From positions 1 through 9,375 of the forward strand of contig SKXF01000400.1 of the NCBI GenBank assembly GCA_007128555.1: 9,375 nt of DNA, in the 5' to 3' direction. This DNA is from Clostridia bacterium. Lineage in GTDB: Bacteria; Bacillota_E; SLMV01; PUMD01. How positions within the stretch are numbered: the first letter of the stretch is position 1; each line of letters begins with the position of its first letter. A program made the position numbers and the translations under genes. The notes beneath the pieces are model-generated. The model had not been told where the DNA came from, made no database searches, and saw nothing but the letters and a program-made list of their open reading frames with translations. Below are positions 1 through 5,866 of this stretch, piece after piece.

Positions 1-1
1 A

Positions 2-1306
2 GAGGGATTTGAGGTGGAAGTCGGGGTGGCCGGTATGCCCACGGCCCTGGTTGCTCGTTGGGGGTCGGGCTCTCCCGTTGTGGGCTTCCTCGGTGAGTAC
101 GACGCCCTGCCGGGTGTTTCTCAGAAGATCACGGCAGAACGCGAGGAGCGGGTCCCCGACGGTCCCGGGCACGCCTGCGGACATAATCTTCTTGGGGCGG
201 GGGCCTTTGGGGCTGCCATAGGGTTAAAAGAAGAACTGAAAGCTGGGGATCTGCCGGGTACGGTGATGTTTTTCGGTTGTCCCGCGGAGGAGGCCTTCAG
301 TGGGAAGGCCTTCATGGCAAGGGACGGAGTATTTGACGATTGTGACGCCTGCCTGACCTGGCATCCCAGCGCGCTGAATGTTGTCAGCACGGGCTCGTCC
401 CTGGCGATTGATTCGATGAGTGTGACCTTCCACGGCCGCACGGCCCACGCTTCAGGGGATCCGTACAACGGGAGGAGCGCCCTGGATGCGGTCCAGTTGA
501 TGAACATGGGGGTGGAGTTCCTGCGGGAGCATGTCCATTCTTCGGCCAGGATCCATTACGTGGTCACCGGCGGCGGCAGGCAGCCGAACGTTGTCCCTGC
601 CGAGGCCGATGTGTGGTACTACGTTCGTGCGCCCGAGAGGGTCCAGGTCGACGAGCTCTATGAGCGGGTGATCAGATGCGCAGATGGAGCGGCCCAGATG
701 ACCGATACCACCTACACCGTGGAGTTCCTCGAATCCATCTGGGGTGTGCTCAACAACCGCAGCCTTGAGAATCTGCTGTCTGAGTGCATGGAGCGGGTGG
801 GTCCTCCAGAGTTCAGCCCCGGGGATAGGGCGTTTGCTGAGAAGATCTCCGAGAGCTTCGAGCCGGGTCAGAGGAAGGCTTTCTTTGCCCGATCCGGCCT
901 CGATCCAGGGACGTTTGAGAACTGCGTCCTGAACGAAACCGTCATTCCCATGGACCAGGTCAAACAGGAGGCGCAGGGGTCAACGGATGTGGCTGATGTG
1001 AGCCGGTGTTGTCCCACGGCCCAGTTCACAACGGCATGCGCTGCCCTGGGTACGCCCGGTCATTCCTGGCAGCTGGTTGCCCAGGCGGGCATGGGTATTG
1101 GACACGCGGGTGCCCTGGCGGCAGCGAAAATCCTGGCCGAGGCCGGGTTTGAGCTGATAACCCATCCGGAGGTGCTCTCCGAGGCAACCGAAGAATTCAG
1201 CCGACTGAGCAACGGTGTGCCGTACAGCTCTTCCATGCCTTCGGATGCGAAACCGGCTTTTCACCAGTTGGCAGACCAGTGCAAGCGGTGCTCCTCGGGC
1301 CAGTAG
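2..1306 (+). CDS. M20-family amidohydrolase, AbgB/HmrA-like (5' truncated)
   Basis: This is the C-terminal part of a metal-dependent amidohydrolase of peptidase family M20, closest by motif to AbgB (p-aminobenzoyl-glutamate hydrolase subunit B). The frame is open to the left edge, and the residues before the first in-window GTG (position 14) already fit the family, so the true start lies upstream, roughly 50 residues away by comparison with AbgB (about 480 aa). Counting from that GTG, metal-ligand motifs are visible: GHACGHN at residues 52-58, PAEE at 90-93 and TWHPS near 115-119. The dimerisation domain begins around HGRTAHASGDPYNG, and a final His sits in GTPGHSWQLVAQ near the C-terminus. 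There is no signal peptide in the visible part, so it is probably cytosolic. The family cleaves amide bonds of aminoacyl or aminobenzoyl conjugates; the exact substrate cannot be read from the sequence. No convincing terminator follows the stop. Confidence 0.9.
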   Translation, partial: EGFEVEVGVAGMPTALVARWGSGSPVVGFLGEYDALPGVSQKITAEREERVPDGPGHACGHNLLGAGAFGAAIGLKEELKAGDLPGTVMFFGCPAEEAFSGKAFMARDGVFDDCDACLTWHPSALNVVSTGSSLAIDSMSVTFHGRTAHASGDPYNGRSALDAVQLMNMGVEFLREHVHSSARIHYVVTGGGRQPNVVPAEADVWYYVRAPERVQVDELYERVIRCADGAAQMTDTTYTVEFLESIWGVLNNRSLENLLSECMERVGPPEFSPGDRAFAEKISESFEPGQRKAFFARSGLDPGTFENCVLNETVIPMDQVKQEAQGSTDVADVSRCCPTAQFTTACAALGTPGHSWQLVAQAGMGIGHAGALAAAKILAEAGFELITHPEVLSEATEEFSRLSNGVPYSSSMPSDAKPAFHQLADQCKRCSSGQ

Positions 1307-1525
1307 ACCGATGATCAGGGGTTTTTGTGGGCGGTCGGGTGGTGACTCCTGGCCATGATGTGCCCGGCATCGGCGGACGGGCCATTCAGTCCAGGCCCGC
1401 GGCGACAAAACTGCAAACCAGTGTCATGGTGTGCGGAGGGGTTGATGGCGCAGAAATGGGAGGCCCCAGGGTGGTCCCATTCCTGGCAACAGGCACAACG
1501 ACGCTTCCACCGGGAGCCATCACGC
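1307..1525. other. Intergenic stretch without a supported gene
   Basis: Between the M20 gene and the promoter of the small exported protein I see no gene with a ribosome binding site or recognisable family. An 80-codon frame starting at 1327 has no Shine-Dalgarno sequence and runs through the promoter and operator downstream, so I do not call it. A short T-run at 1321-1327 follows the M20 stop but has no good stem before it. Confidence 0.5.
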
Positions 1526-1554
1526 TTGCTTTTTTTCCCGGATACTGTTATCCT
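1526..1554 (+). promoter_or_regulatory. Candidate sigma-70/sigma-A promoter of the small exported protein
   Basis: A -35-like TTGCTT (1526-1531) and a -10-like TATCCT (1549-1554) are separated by 17 bases. Transcription would start near 1561, inside the palindrome at 1558-1576. A repressor bound there would therefore block initiation. This is prediction from consensus only. Confidence 0.45.
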
Positions 1555-1557
1555 TTA

Positions 1558-1576
1558 TATACCCAATAGGGGTATA
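1558..1576. promoter_or_regulatory. CsoR/CstR-family-like operator palindrome
   Basis: A perfect 7-bp inverted repeat, TATACCC (1558-1564) and GGGTATA (1570-1576), is separated by 5 bases. Written as ATACCC-4 nt-GGGGTAT, it has the same arms and spacing as the operator I recall for copper-responsive CsoR upstream of Bacillus subtilis copZA. It overlaps the predicted transcription start and lies 40 bases before the start codon of the next gene. No CsoR-family gene is in the window, so the regulator would act in trans. The inducer (Cu(I), persulfide, nickel or formaldehyde, depending on the subfamily) cannot be told from the site. Confidence 0.6.
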
Positions 1577-1616
1577 GGGTATGTTATGGTAATGGGATTT
1601 TGGGGAGGCGGGTTCA

Positions 1617-1883
1617 GTGAGCAAATACGTGGTAGGTTTGCTTCTTACGGTTGCCTTAATGGTGGCCATACTTGGCGTGGGATATGCAGACGCTGCGATG
1701 ATGTGGACACCGACCTCTGAAGCTGACGGGAGCCAGGGATTGGATGCGAGGCGAGGATTTCACCATCGGTACATGGACGGCGGCGAGATGCATCCAGAAT
1801 GTCCGCAGTATGAGTCCTGGGGAGATGAAGATGCAGATCGGGTTTCTCCGCCCCGGCGCTCAAACCGGGCTAGGTGTCACTGA
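1617..1883 (+). CDS. Small exported protein with His/Met/Cys cluster, function unknown
   Basis: This 88-residue protein starts at GTG 1617, preceded by a strong Shine-Dalgarno GGGGAGG (1602-1608) with 8-nt spacing. The N-terminus is a textbook signal peptide: a single Lys, a hydrophobic core over residues 5-21, and a likely signal peptidase I site after ADA (residues 24-26). The mature part is about 62 residues, hydrophilic and without a further membrane segment. It carries a cluster of possible metal ligands at residues 49-62 (His49, His50, Met53, Met58, His59, Cys62), plus Met28-Met29 and a C-terminal Cys87-His88. I do not recognise a family. The upstream CsoR-like operator and the ligand-rich centre together suggest a role in handling copper or another thiophilic metal outside the membrane; this is inference. 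The tail after residue 66 is acidic then basic and could be degenerate. Confidence 0.6.
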   Translation: MSKYVVGLLLTVALMVAILGVGYADAAMMWTPTSEADGSQGLDARRGFHHRYMDGGEMHPECPQYESWGDEDADRVSPPRRSNRARCH

Positions 1884-1986
1884 GACGTGTAGGTGACGTT
1901 GCTAGTAGCCTGGTGGACGGGTGAATGGGCTGGGTGACCCCATTTTCCCCCGGGAAACGATTGATGTTGTACACAGAAGAGGTTTT

Positions 1987-2022
1987 CGAGATCTCGGTGG
2001 GAGGCGGGGGGATCCCGCCTCC
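1987..2022. terminator. Stem-loop between convergent genes
   Basis: A perfect 9-bp GC-rich stem, GGAGGCGGG (2000-2008) and CCCGCCTCC (2014-2022), encloses a 5-nt loop. It is preceded by the 10-bp palindrome CGAGATCTCG (1987-1996). The element lies between the small exported gene (+) and the ABC permease gene (-), which end facing each other, where a bidirectional transcription stop would be useful. No T-run follows on either strand, so it is not a classical intrinsic terminator. Confidence 0.4.
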
Positions 2023-2103
2023 TACTCAGTTCCGAACCCTTCCCACACGAATCTCTCGCGTTCGAACTCAAGGCGTCCACTGCATCGACACCGCTTCGCT
2101 GGG

Positions 2104-2907
2104 TTATTCAACACGCCAGTCCAACCTCCCCGTTGCCATGTATAGAAGGGCGACGGAGAAACCTGCCAGGACCAGGCACTGGGGCAGTACCTGCAGAAGA
2201 GGGGCTCCCGACAGGCTGGCCCGGAAGGCGTCTGCGGCGTAACTGGTCGGAAGCAGCTTCGACGTCCATTGCAGGAGCCGGGGCAGGTTTTCGTAGGGGA
2301 TGAGGATAGGTGACAGGAAGGTCACCATGCCCATTGCCAGGGTGTTCATGATGTTGGCATGGTGCCCGTTCCTGGCATAGACGCCGATGAACACCCCGAG
2401 TCCGCACATTGATAGGCCTGCCAGCACCATGATGGGCAGAAGGCCCCACGTGAGGTGCACGGAGAACCCCAGCCACAGGCTGCCCACGTAAATGGTAAAC
2501 AGCATGGCCGGAAGGGTGAAGATCGTCGATACGCTGACGAAGGCGAGGATCATTTGCAGCTTGCTGAAGGGCAGAGTTGCCAGGTATTCAAGGTCGTTGC
2601 GCTGTCGTCCCCAGGCGAGGTCATTTGCTATGGATTGCATGGGGCCGAGCACCAGGGCCAGGATCGCATTGCCCGCAGTGATGTAGAGGGCGGTCTCAGG
2701 ATCGCGAATCGCTCCGGTCATCTTCAGAAATCCCAGCATGGCCAGGGGAAAGACGGGGCCCAGGATCACGTGGAAGTACCATTCGTTTCGAATGTTGGCC
2801 CAGCGCAGAAAGAACAGGTCGAGGTAGACCGATATCCATCGCTCGACAGAGGCCCTGGGCGTCATCTGTGGGACCTGTGCCAGCTCCAGGGGCTGTGTGC
2901 TATGCAC
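2104..2907 (-). CDS. ABC-2 type transporter permease
   Basis: This is the membrane subunit of an ABC-2 exporter, paired with the ATPase gene just upstream. From the chosen start it is 267 residues, with about six predicted hydrophobic segments: around HVILGPVFPLAMLGF, LYITAGNAILALVLG, MILAFVSVSTIFTLPAMLF, LLPIMVLAGLSMCGLGVFIG, LAMGMVTFLSPILI and LVLAGFSVALLYMA. The conserved ABC-2 stretch before the last segment (SPILIPYENLP then LLPTSYAADAFR) is clear. I chose GTG 2907 because it overlaps the ATPase stop by 8 bases and has GGGAGGAGG (2919-2927) 11 bases upstream. ATG 2949 in the same frame would give 281 residues and a 50-base overlap without a good ribosome site. The transported substrate is unknown; homologues export drugs, lipids or peptides. 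Confidence 0.87.
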   Translation of the reverse strand: MHSTQPLELAQVPQMTPRASVERWISVYLDLFFLRWANIRNEWYFHVILGPVFPLAMLGFLKMTGAIRDPETALYITAGNAILALVLGPMQSIANDLAWGRQRNDLEYLATLPFSKLQMILAFVSVSTIFTLPAMLFTIYVGSLWLGFSVHLTWGLLPIMVLAGLSMCGLGVFIGVYARNGHHANIMNTLAMGMVTFLSPILIPYENLPRLLQWTSKLLPTSYAADAFRASLSGAPLLQVLPQCLVLAGFSVALLYMATGRLDWRVE

Positions 2908-3847
2908 CGAGGCTTTCACCTCCTCCCAGCTGCAGGTAGACATCTTCAAGGGTGGGAGTGAGAATCCGCAGGTCTCGTATTGCTTCCGGGGAGATCCTGT
3001 TCAGCAGGGTGCGAATGTCTTCAGGGGCAGTTCTTCTATCAGCGAGTACGACGAAGCGATTATCCGTTGCAGGCAGAACCTCTCCTAGCATGCTGTGTGC
3101 AAGTTGCTTCTTCCACGGATCGGCACTTTCCCTGAAGGTTACTTCCACGCGCAGACGGTTGTCAATTCTGCTCTTCAGGTCTTCCACCGTTCCCAGGGCC
3201 ATGATCCGACCCCGATTGATGATGCCCACCCTGCTGAGTACACGCTCGGCCTCAACCACGTTGTGGGTCACCAGGATGATGGTGGTGTCCCTCCGTCTGT
3301 TGATCTGCAAGAGCTGCTCCCAGAGCTGTTTCCTGTGCTGCGGGTCAAGATCATTGGTGGGCTCGTCAAGGATCAGGACCGGGAGATCCCCGATGAGGGC
3401 CATTGCCAGCGAGACCAGCCGGGCCTGCCCCCCGGACAGTCGCCCCAGGGTCCTATCACGAATCTCACCCAGATCGAACTGCTCCACCAGCGCAGCAGCC
3501 TGGTTTGCCGCGTCGGACCGGGACATGAAGCGCAAATGTCCGGTTATGGTCAGGGCTTCCATCACCCGCAGGTCGGCCAGGGCGCCGGGCCGCTGGCTGA
3601 GGTAGCTGACGTAGTGGGGCACTACCGATGCATTGTTCACGATGTCCGTGCCGAATAGATGGATGGAGCCCCCCGTCGGTCGCACAAGGCCCAGCAGTTG
3701 TCGGATCAGCGTCGTCTTTCCGGCTCCATTGGGACCCAGCAATCCGAAGATTTCTCCGGGGGCAATGGTGAAGTTGAGGCCGTCATTGGCGACGATATTG
3801 CCCCGGGGATAGATTTTCGTCAGGTCTGTTACTGCATAGGTGTTCAC
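2900..3847 (-). CDS. ABC-2 type transporter ATP-binding protein
   Basis: This 315-residue cytosolic ATPase energises the adjacent ABC-2 permease. All nucleotide-binding motifs are intact: Walker A GPNGAGKTT (residues 38-46), Q-loop Gln85, signature LSGGQ (137-141), Walker B VLILDEP (157-163), D-loop NDLD and H-loop His195. A C-terminal extension of about 90 residues ends in TPTLEDVYLQL, the signature of DrrA/CcmA-like exporter ATPases. It starts at GTG 3847, with a purine-rich GGAGGGGAG about 8 bases before it. It is the first gene of a two-gene operon transcribed from the promoter at 3917-3946, and the permease start overlaps its stop. It is most likely an exporter component of unknown substrate. 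A role in self-protection or cell-envelope stress is possible but not shown. Confidence 0.92.
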   Translation of the reverse strand: MNTYAVTDLTKIYPRGNIVANDGLNFTIAPGEIFGLLGPNGAGKTTLIRQLLGLVRPTGGSIHLFGTDIVNNASVVPHYVSYLSQRPGALADLRVMEALTITGHLRFMSRSDAANQAAALVEQFDLGEIRDRTLGRLSGGQARLVSLAMALIGDLPVLILDEPTNDLDPQHRKQLWEQLLQINRRRDTTIILVTHNVVEAERVLSRVGIINRGRIMALGTVEDLKSRIDNRLRVEVTFRESADPWKKQLAHSMLGEVLPATDNRFVVLADRRTAPEDIRTLLNRISPEAIRDLRILTPTLEDVYLQLGGGESLGA

Positions 3848-3880
3848 AGAAATCTCCCCTCCAGCCCAATCGCACCAAAC

Positions 3881-3905
3881 GTATACACTGCAGTAGACAC
3901 TATAC
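3881..3905. promoter_or_regulatory. Candidate operator in the ABC operon leader
   Basis: A 25-base element has outer arms GTATA and TATAC (3881-3885 and 3901-3905). It also contains a 12-base direct repeat: ACACT at 3885-3889 and again at 3897-3901, with 8 of 12 positions matching between units 3882-3893 and 3894-3905. It covers the region just after the predicted start of transcription (near 3910 on the minus strand), the usual place for a repressor. ABC-2 operons are often controlled by YtrA-type GntR repressors, but none is in the window. Confidence 0.35.
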
Positions 3906-3916
3906 TATCTTAGCCG

Positions 3917-3946
3917 AGTATATGAAGATGAGGGAACCTTTGTCAA
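3917..3946 (-). promoter_or_regulatory. Consensus sigma-70/sigma-A promoter of the ABC operon
   Basis: Read on the minus strand, a perfect -35 TTGACA (3946-3941) and a 5/6 -10 TATACT (3922-3917) are separated by 18 bases. The predicted start of transcription is near 3910, giving a leader of about 60 bases before GTG 3847. It is the best promoter in the window. Confidence 0.75.
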
Positions 3947-3972
3947 CACCCCTGCGTGGGCAAATCGAACCA

Positions 3973-4018
3973 GGCAACTGACGGCAGCACGGAACCAACC
4001 ATCCCGTCGTTGCCGTGC
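3973..4018 (-). other. Structured intergenic element with two competing stems
   Basis: Stem A pairs 3973-3984 with 4004-4014 (6 bp plus 5 bp, one bulged base). Stem B pairs GCACGG (3987-3992) with CCGTGC (4013-4018). They share 4013-4014, and stem B starts inside the loop of stem A, so they are either alternatives or a pseudoknot-like fold. The element lies just upstream of the ABC promoter on the minus strand. There is no T-run after it. Function unknown; it may be the 3' end of a transcript, a small RNA, or chance. Confidence 0.3.
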
Positions 4019-4165
4019 ATAGGTGTTGCTTCCTTCCTGCGGAGAGTACAAAGCGTTCGGATCGTGTTCGGGTGATCTCGCGATGCTCTGAGAGTGGATG
4101 GCCATGCGCAGGGGCATCTGGACAGCGACACATACAGGGCGATGCGGTGCTCATGAGACCCTTGA

Positions 4166-4422
4166 CTTGTTTCGGCCTCTACGGGAGCTATCGGGAAGCG
4201 TGAGCGCTGCGATCCTGTCGAGATTCGGGCGTTTCTGAAGACGATCCTTTCTGAATGCCTACGATGCGTCTCCGGGTGATGAAGCTATACCGGTTGGCCT
4301 GGTTGAGAAACGACGGCCAGAAGTCCAGGTGCGAGTGCCACGACTGCATGCAGGGCAAGACGTTCGAACTTGAGTTGAGATGGAAAGGAGTGGGGCCCCC
4401 ACAAGGCGACCCCTATGGCTAG
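4166..4422 (+). pseudogene. Degraded zinc-ribbon fragment, possible IS1-type transposase remnant
   Basis: Two short reading frames together spell a broken zinc ribbon. One frame, ending at TGA 4274-4276, contains PVEIRAFLKTILSECLRC, giving a first CxxC. The neighbouring frame, from ATG 4264 (or 4255) to TAG 4420-4422, continues with RNDGQKSRCECHDC and then GKTFELELRW. That order resembles the N-terminus of IS1 InsA, where CPxC is followed by RNG, QRY, CxxC and KTWQL. A +1/-1 slip near 4264-4275 would join them. No ribosome site, catalytic DDE part or terminal inverted repeats are visible. The tail overlaps the 3' end of the M24 gene by a few bases. The resemblance is from memory and could be chance. 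Confidence 0.3.
4390..4402 (-). terminator. Weak terminator candidate after the M24 gene
   Basis: GTGGGGCCCCCAC is an inverted repeat forming at most a 5-bp GC stem with a 3-nt loop, 16 bases beyond the M24 stop. On the minus strand it is followed only by a pyrimidine stretch (TCCTTTCC), not a solid T-run. Confidence 0.25.
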
Positions 4423-5612
4423 ACGCTGATGGTCTGATCTTCGAGGTTCATGCTCCACCTGCTCACAACTTCCGGATCGGTCTCTCCCACGATGACCGTG
4501 TCATCATGCCTGAAGCCTCCAACGCCGTATATGTAAATTCCGGGCTCAGCTGACCATACTTCACCGGCAACCAGGGGGCGGTGATTGAATGCAACGTCAT
4601 CGGGGAACTCATGGCCTGCAATCCCGATTCCGTGCCCGGTCCTGTGCCTGATGTTCTCACCGAAGCCCGCGGCCTCAATCTCTGCCTGGGCGGCAGCGTC
4701 GATGGATGACACCGGGTTGCCAGCAACCATCTGCTGGGTGGATGCAATCGTTGCCTTTTCTGCCGCATTGAAGGCGGCAGCCTGGAGCTCAGTAGGTTCA
4801 CCCACGATCCACGTTCTCTCGTTTTCGATGACGTAGCCATTCAGCCGGACGATGATAATATTGACGATGCCGTGGCCGACCTCAATGACGGTGTCGGTGC
4901 CGCCTCCCGTTCCGTGGGGTGAGGCCGAGGCGGGACCGGTCAGGCTGAATACCCTGTTTTCCACCCTGCCTCCGGGGAACATCGTGGCTCCCTTGATCAC
5001 CATTTCCGTGAGGGTTCTCGAATCGACCTCGGTCATCAGGAGGCCGGGCCTGACCAGCCCCTGGAACACCTCCTGTCCGAAATCGCTCAGCTTGGCGCCC
5101 TCCCGGATGAAGCTCAGTTCCAGATCATTCTTGATCGTTCGCATGTCTTCCAGAAGTTTGCCTTCTACTGCGAAATCGATCTTGGGTAGCGTCTCCTTCA
5201 GGCGTGCAAGCGGGGAGTGACTGGCATCGCAGGCCAGGACGCCTCGATCGATGCCCCTCTGCTTCAGCTCATAGCCCAGCAAATCCGTCCATTGTAGCCG
5301 GGTATAGGTGCGGTCCGTCGAGGAGGGGTGTTCGCGCCAGAAGTAGGCGTCGTCGATGGCCAGGGATCCACGCTCCTTCGCCATCTGTACGTGGTGTGTG
5401 GACAGCTCGTTCATCACCATGAAGGGCTGTGCAGAGCGGGGGATGACCAGTGCAACGGGACGTTCCCATGGGGCGACATCGAGGAAGAAACCGGATAGAT
5501 AGTAGAAATTATCGGGAGTCAGAACGACAAAGGCCTCGTAATTCTCCTTTTCGAGATACCTCTGGATCTGCTCGTGTCGGTCAGTGAAGACTTCTCTGGG
5601 GAGAAAATCCAA
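4419..5612 (-). CDS. M24-family (aminopeptidase P/creatinase-like) hydrolase with altered metal site
   Basis: This protein has the two-domain layout of family M24: an N-terminal creatinase-type domain (about the first 155 residues) and a C-terminal pita-bread domain. I chose TTG 5612 (397 aa) because AGGAGG lies 9 bases before it. GTG 5636 has no ribosome site, and its own codons contain the AGGAGG. Numbering from that GTG, the usual ligands Asp, Asp, His, Glu, Glu correspond to Ile260, Glu271, His335 (TGHGIG), Glu364 (AEPGIY) and Asp378 (RHDD). So the first Asp is lost and two others are swapped. ENERTW at 271-276 replaces the usual SDxTRT. This suggests a hydrolase or lyase of the creatinase/DddP/ectoine-hydrolase kind, not a standard Xaa-Pro aminopeptidase. 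No signal peptide; probably cytosolic. The substrate is unknown. It is transcribed away from the tup operon from a shared control region. Confidence 0.85.
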   Translation of the reverse strand: MDFLPREVFTDRHEQIQRYLEKENYEAFVVLTPDNFYYLSGFFLDVAPWERPVALVIPRSAQPFMVMNELSTHHVQMAKERGSLAIDDAYFWREHPSSTDRTYTRLQWTDLLGYELKQRGIDRGVLACDASHSPLARLKETLPKIDFAVEGKLLEDMRTIKNDLELSFIREGAKLSDFGQEVFQGLVRPGLLMTEVDSRTLTEMVIKGATMFPGGRVENRVFSLTGPASASPHGTGGGTDTVIEVGHGIVNIIIVRLNGYVIENERTWIVGEPTELQAAAFNAAEKATIASTQQMVAGNPVSSIDAAAQAEIEAAGFGENIRHRTGHGIGIAGHEFPDDVAFNHRPLVAGEVWSAEPGIYIYGVGGFRHDDTVIVGETDPEVVSRWSMNLEDQTISV

Positions 5613-5668
5613 GACTGACGTCCTCCTTTCGGTCACTGTAGGATGCTAATCCTTTCTACGGCGGCATC

Positions 5669-5692
5669 CATTATCCTGTGTGCTGGATAATG
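5669..5692. promoter_or_regulatory. Perfect 8+8 bp palindrome in the divergent control region
   Basis: CATTATCC (5669-5676) and GGATAATG (5685-5692) are exact inverted repeats with an 8-base spacer. The site is 57 bases before the M24 start on one side and 8 bases before the -35 of the predicted tup promoter on the other. A second, smaller palindrome, AGGAT-4 nt-ATCCT, lies at 5640-5653. The geometry fits a dimeric regulator serving one or both divergent genes. I do not recognise it as a ModE or other known site. Confidence 0.45.
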
Positions 5693-5699
5693 TTTTGCC

Positions 5700-5728
5700 T
5701 TGTGTGACCGAGGCTGAAACGTGATAAT
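5700..5728 (+). promoter_or_regulatory. Candidate promoter of the tup-moeA operon
   Basis: A weak -35-like TTGTGT (5700-5705) and a good -10-like GATAAT (5723-5728) are 17 bases apart. The start of transcription would fall near 5735, about 25 bases before the riboswitch P1 stem, which is where a leader promoter is expected. Confidence 0.4.
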
Positions 5729-5759
5729 GAGACATGATCCTATATCTGACGTTCTCCGA

Positions 5760-5848
5760 GTCTCCACCCCTACGACCTCGGGTTAAGGGGGGGTGACCGA
5801 TAGGGTCGGAGGGGAAACCCGACGGCCTCCCGTGCTTGGAAAGGAGAC
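5760..5848 (+). promoter_or_regulatory. Moco/Tuco-type riboswitch aptamer
   Basis: The 3' half carries the hallmark of the moaA-motif RNA that binds molybdenum cofactor: GCCTCCCG (5825-5832) followed after five bases by GGAAAGG (5838-5844). In the E. coli moaA leader, as I recall it, the matching blocks are GCCUCCCG and GGAAAGG. A closing helix P1 pairs GTCTCC (5760-5765) with GGAGAC (5843-5848), and an internal stem GTCGG/CCGAC (5805-5809 and 5819-5823) precedes the conserved block. The core between the P1 strands is 77 bases, clearly shorter than the E. coli aptamer. That fits the subclass lacking stem P3, which has been linked to tungsten cofactor (Tuco). The position directly ahead of a tungstate transporter and moeA supports this. 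I could not assign every internal helix by eye. Confidence 0.85.
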
Positions 5849-5866
5849 CGCCTGTTTGTTGGTTTG

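Noticed and set aside
1327..1569. An 80-codon + strand open frame after the M20 gene.
   Set aside because: No ribosome site, no recognisable domain, and it runs through the promoter and operator of the next gene.
2030..2080. A GTTCGAACTC followed by CCA, suggesting a tRNA T-arm and 3' end.
   Set aside because: The bases flanking the loop do not pair and no anticodon or acceptor stem can be built.
2455..2961. A 168-codon + strand open frame.
   Set aside because: Antisense to the ABC permease, rich in His/Gln/Gly as expected from the reverse of membrane-protein codons.
3960..4060. Possible signal recognition particle RNA on the minus strand (GGAAGGAAGCAAC resembles the SRP loop).
   Set aside because: The 5' side lacks the GUCAGG block, the tetraloop spacing is wrong (CCGCAGGAAGG instead of CCGGAAGG), and the flanking arms are not complementary.
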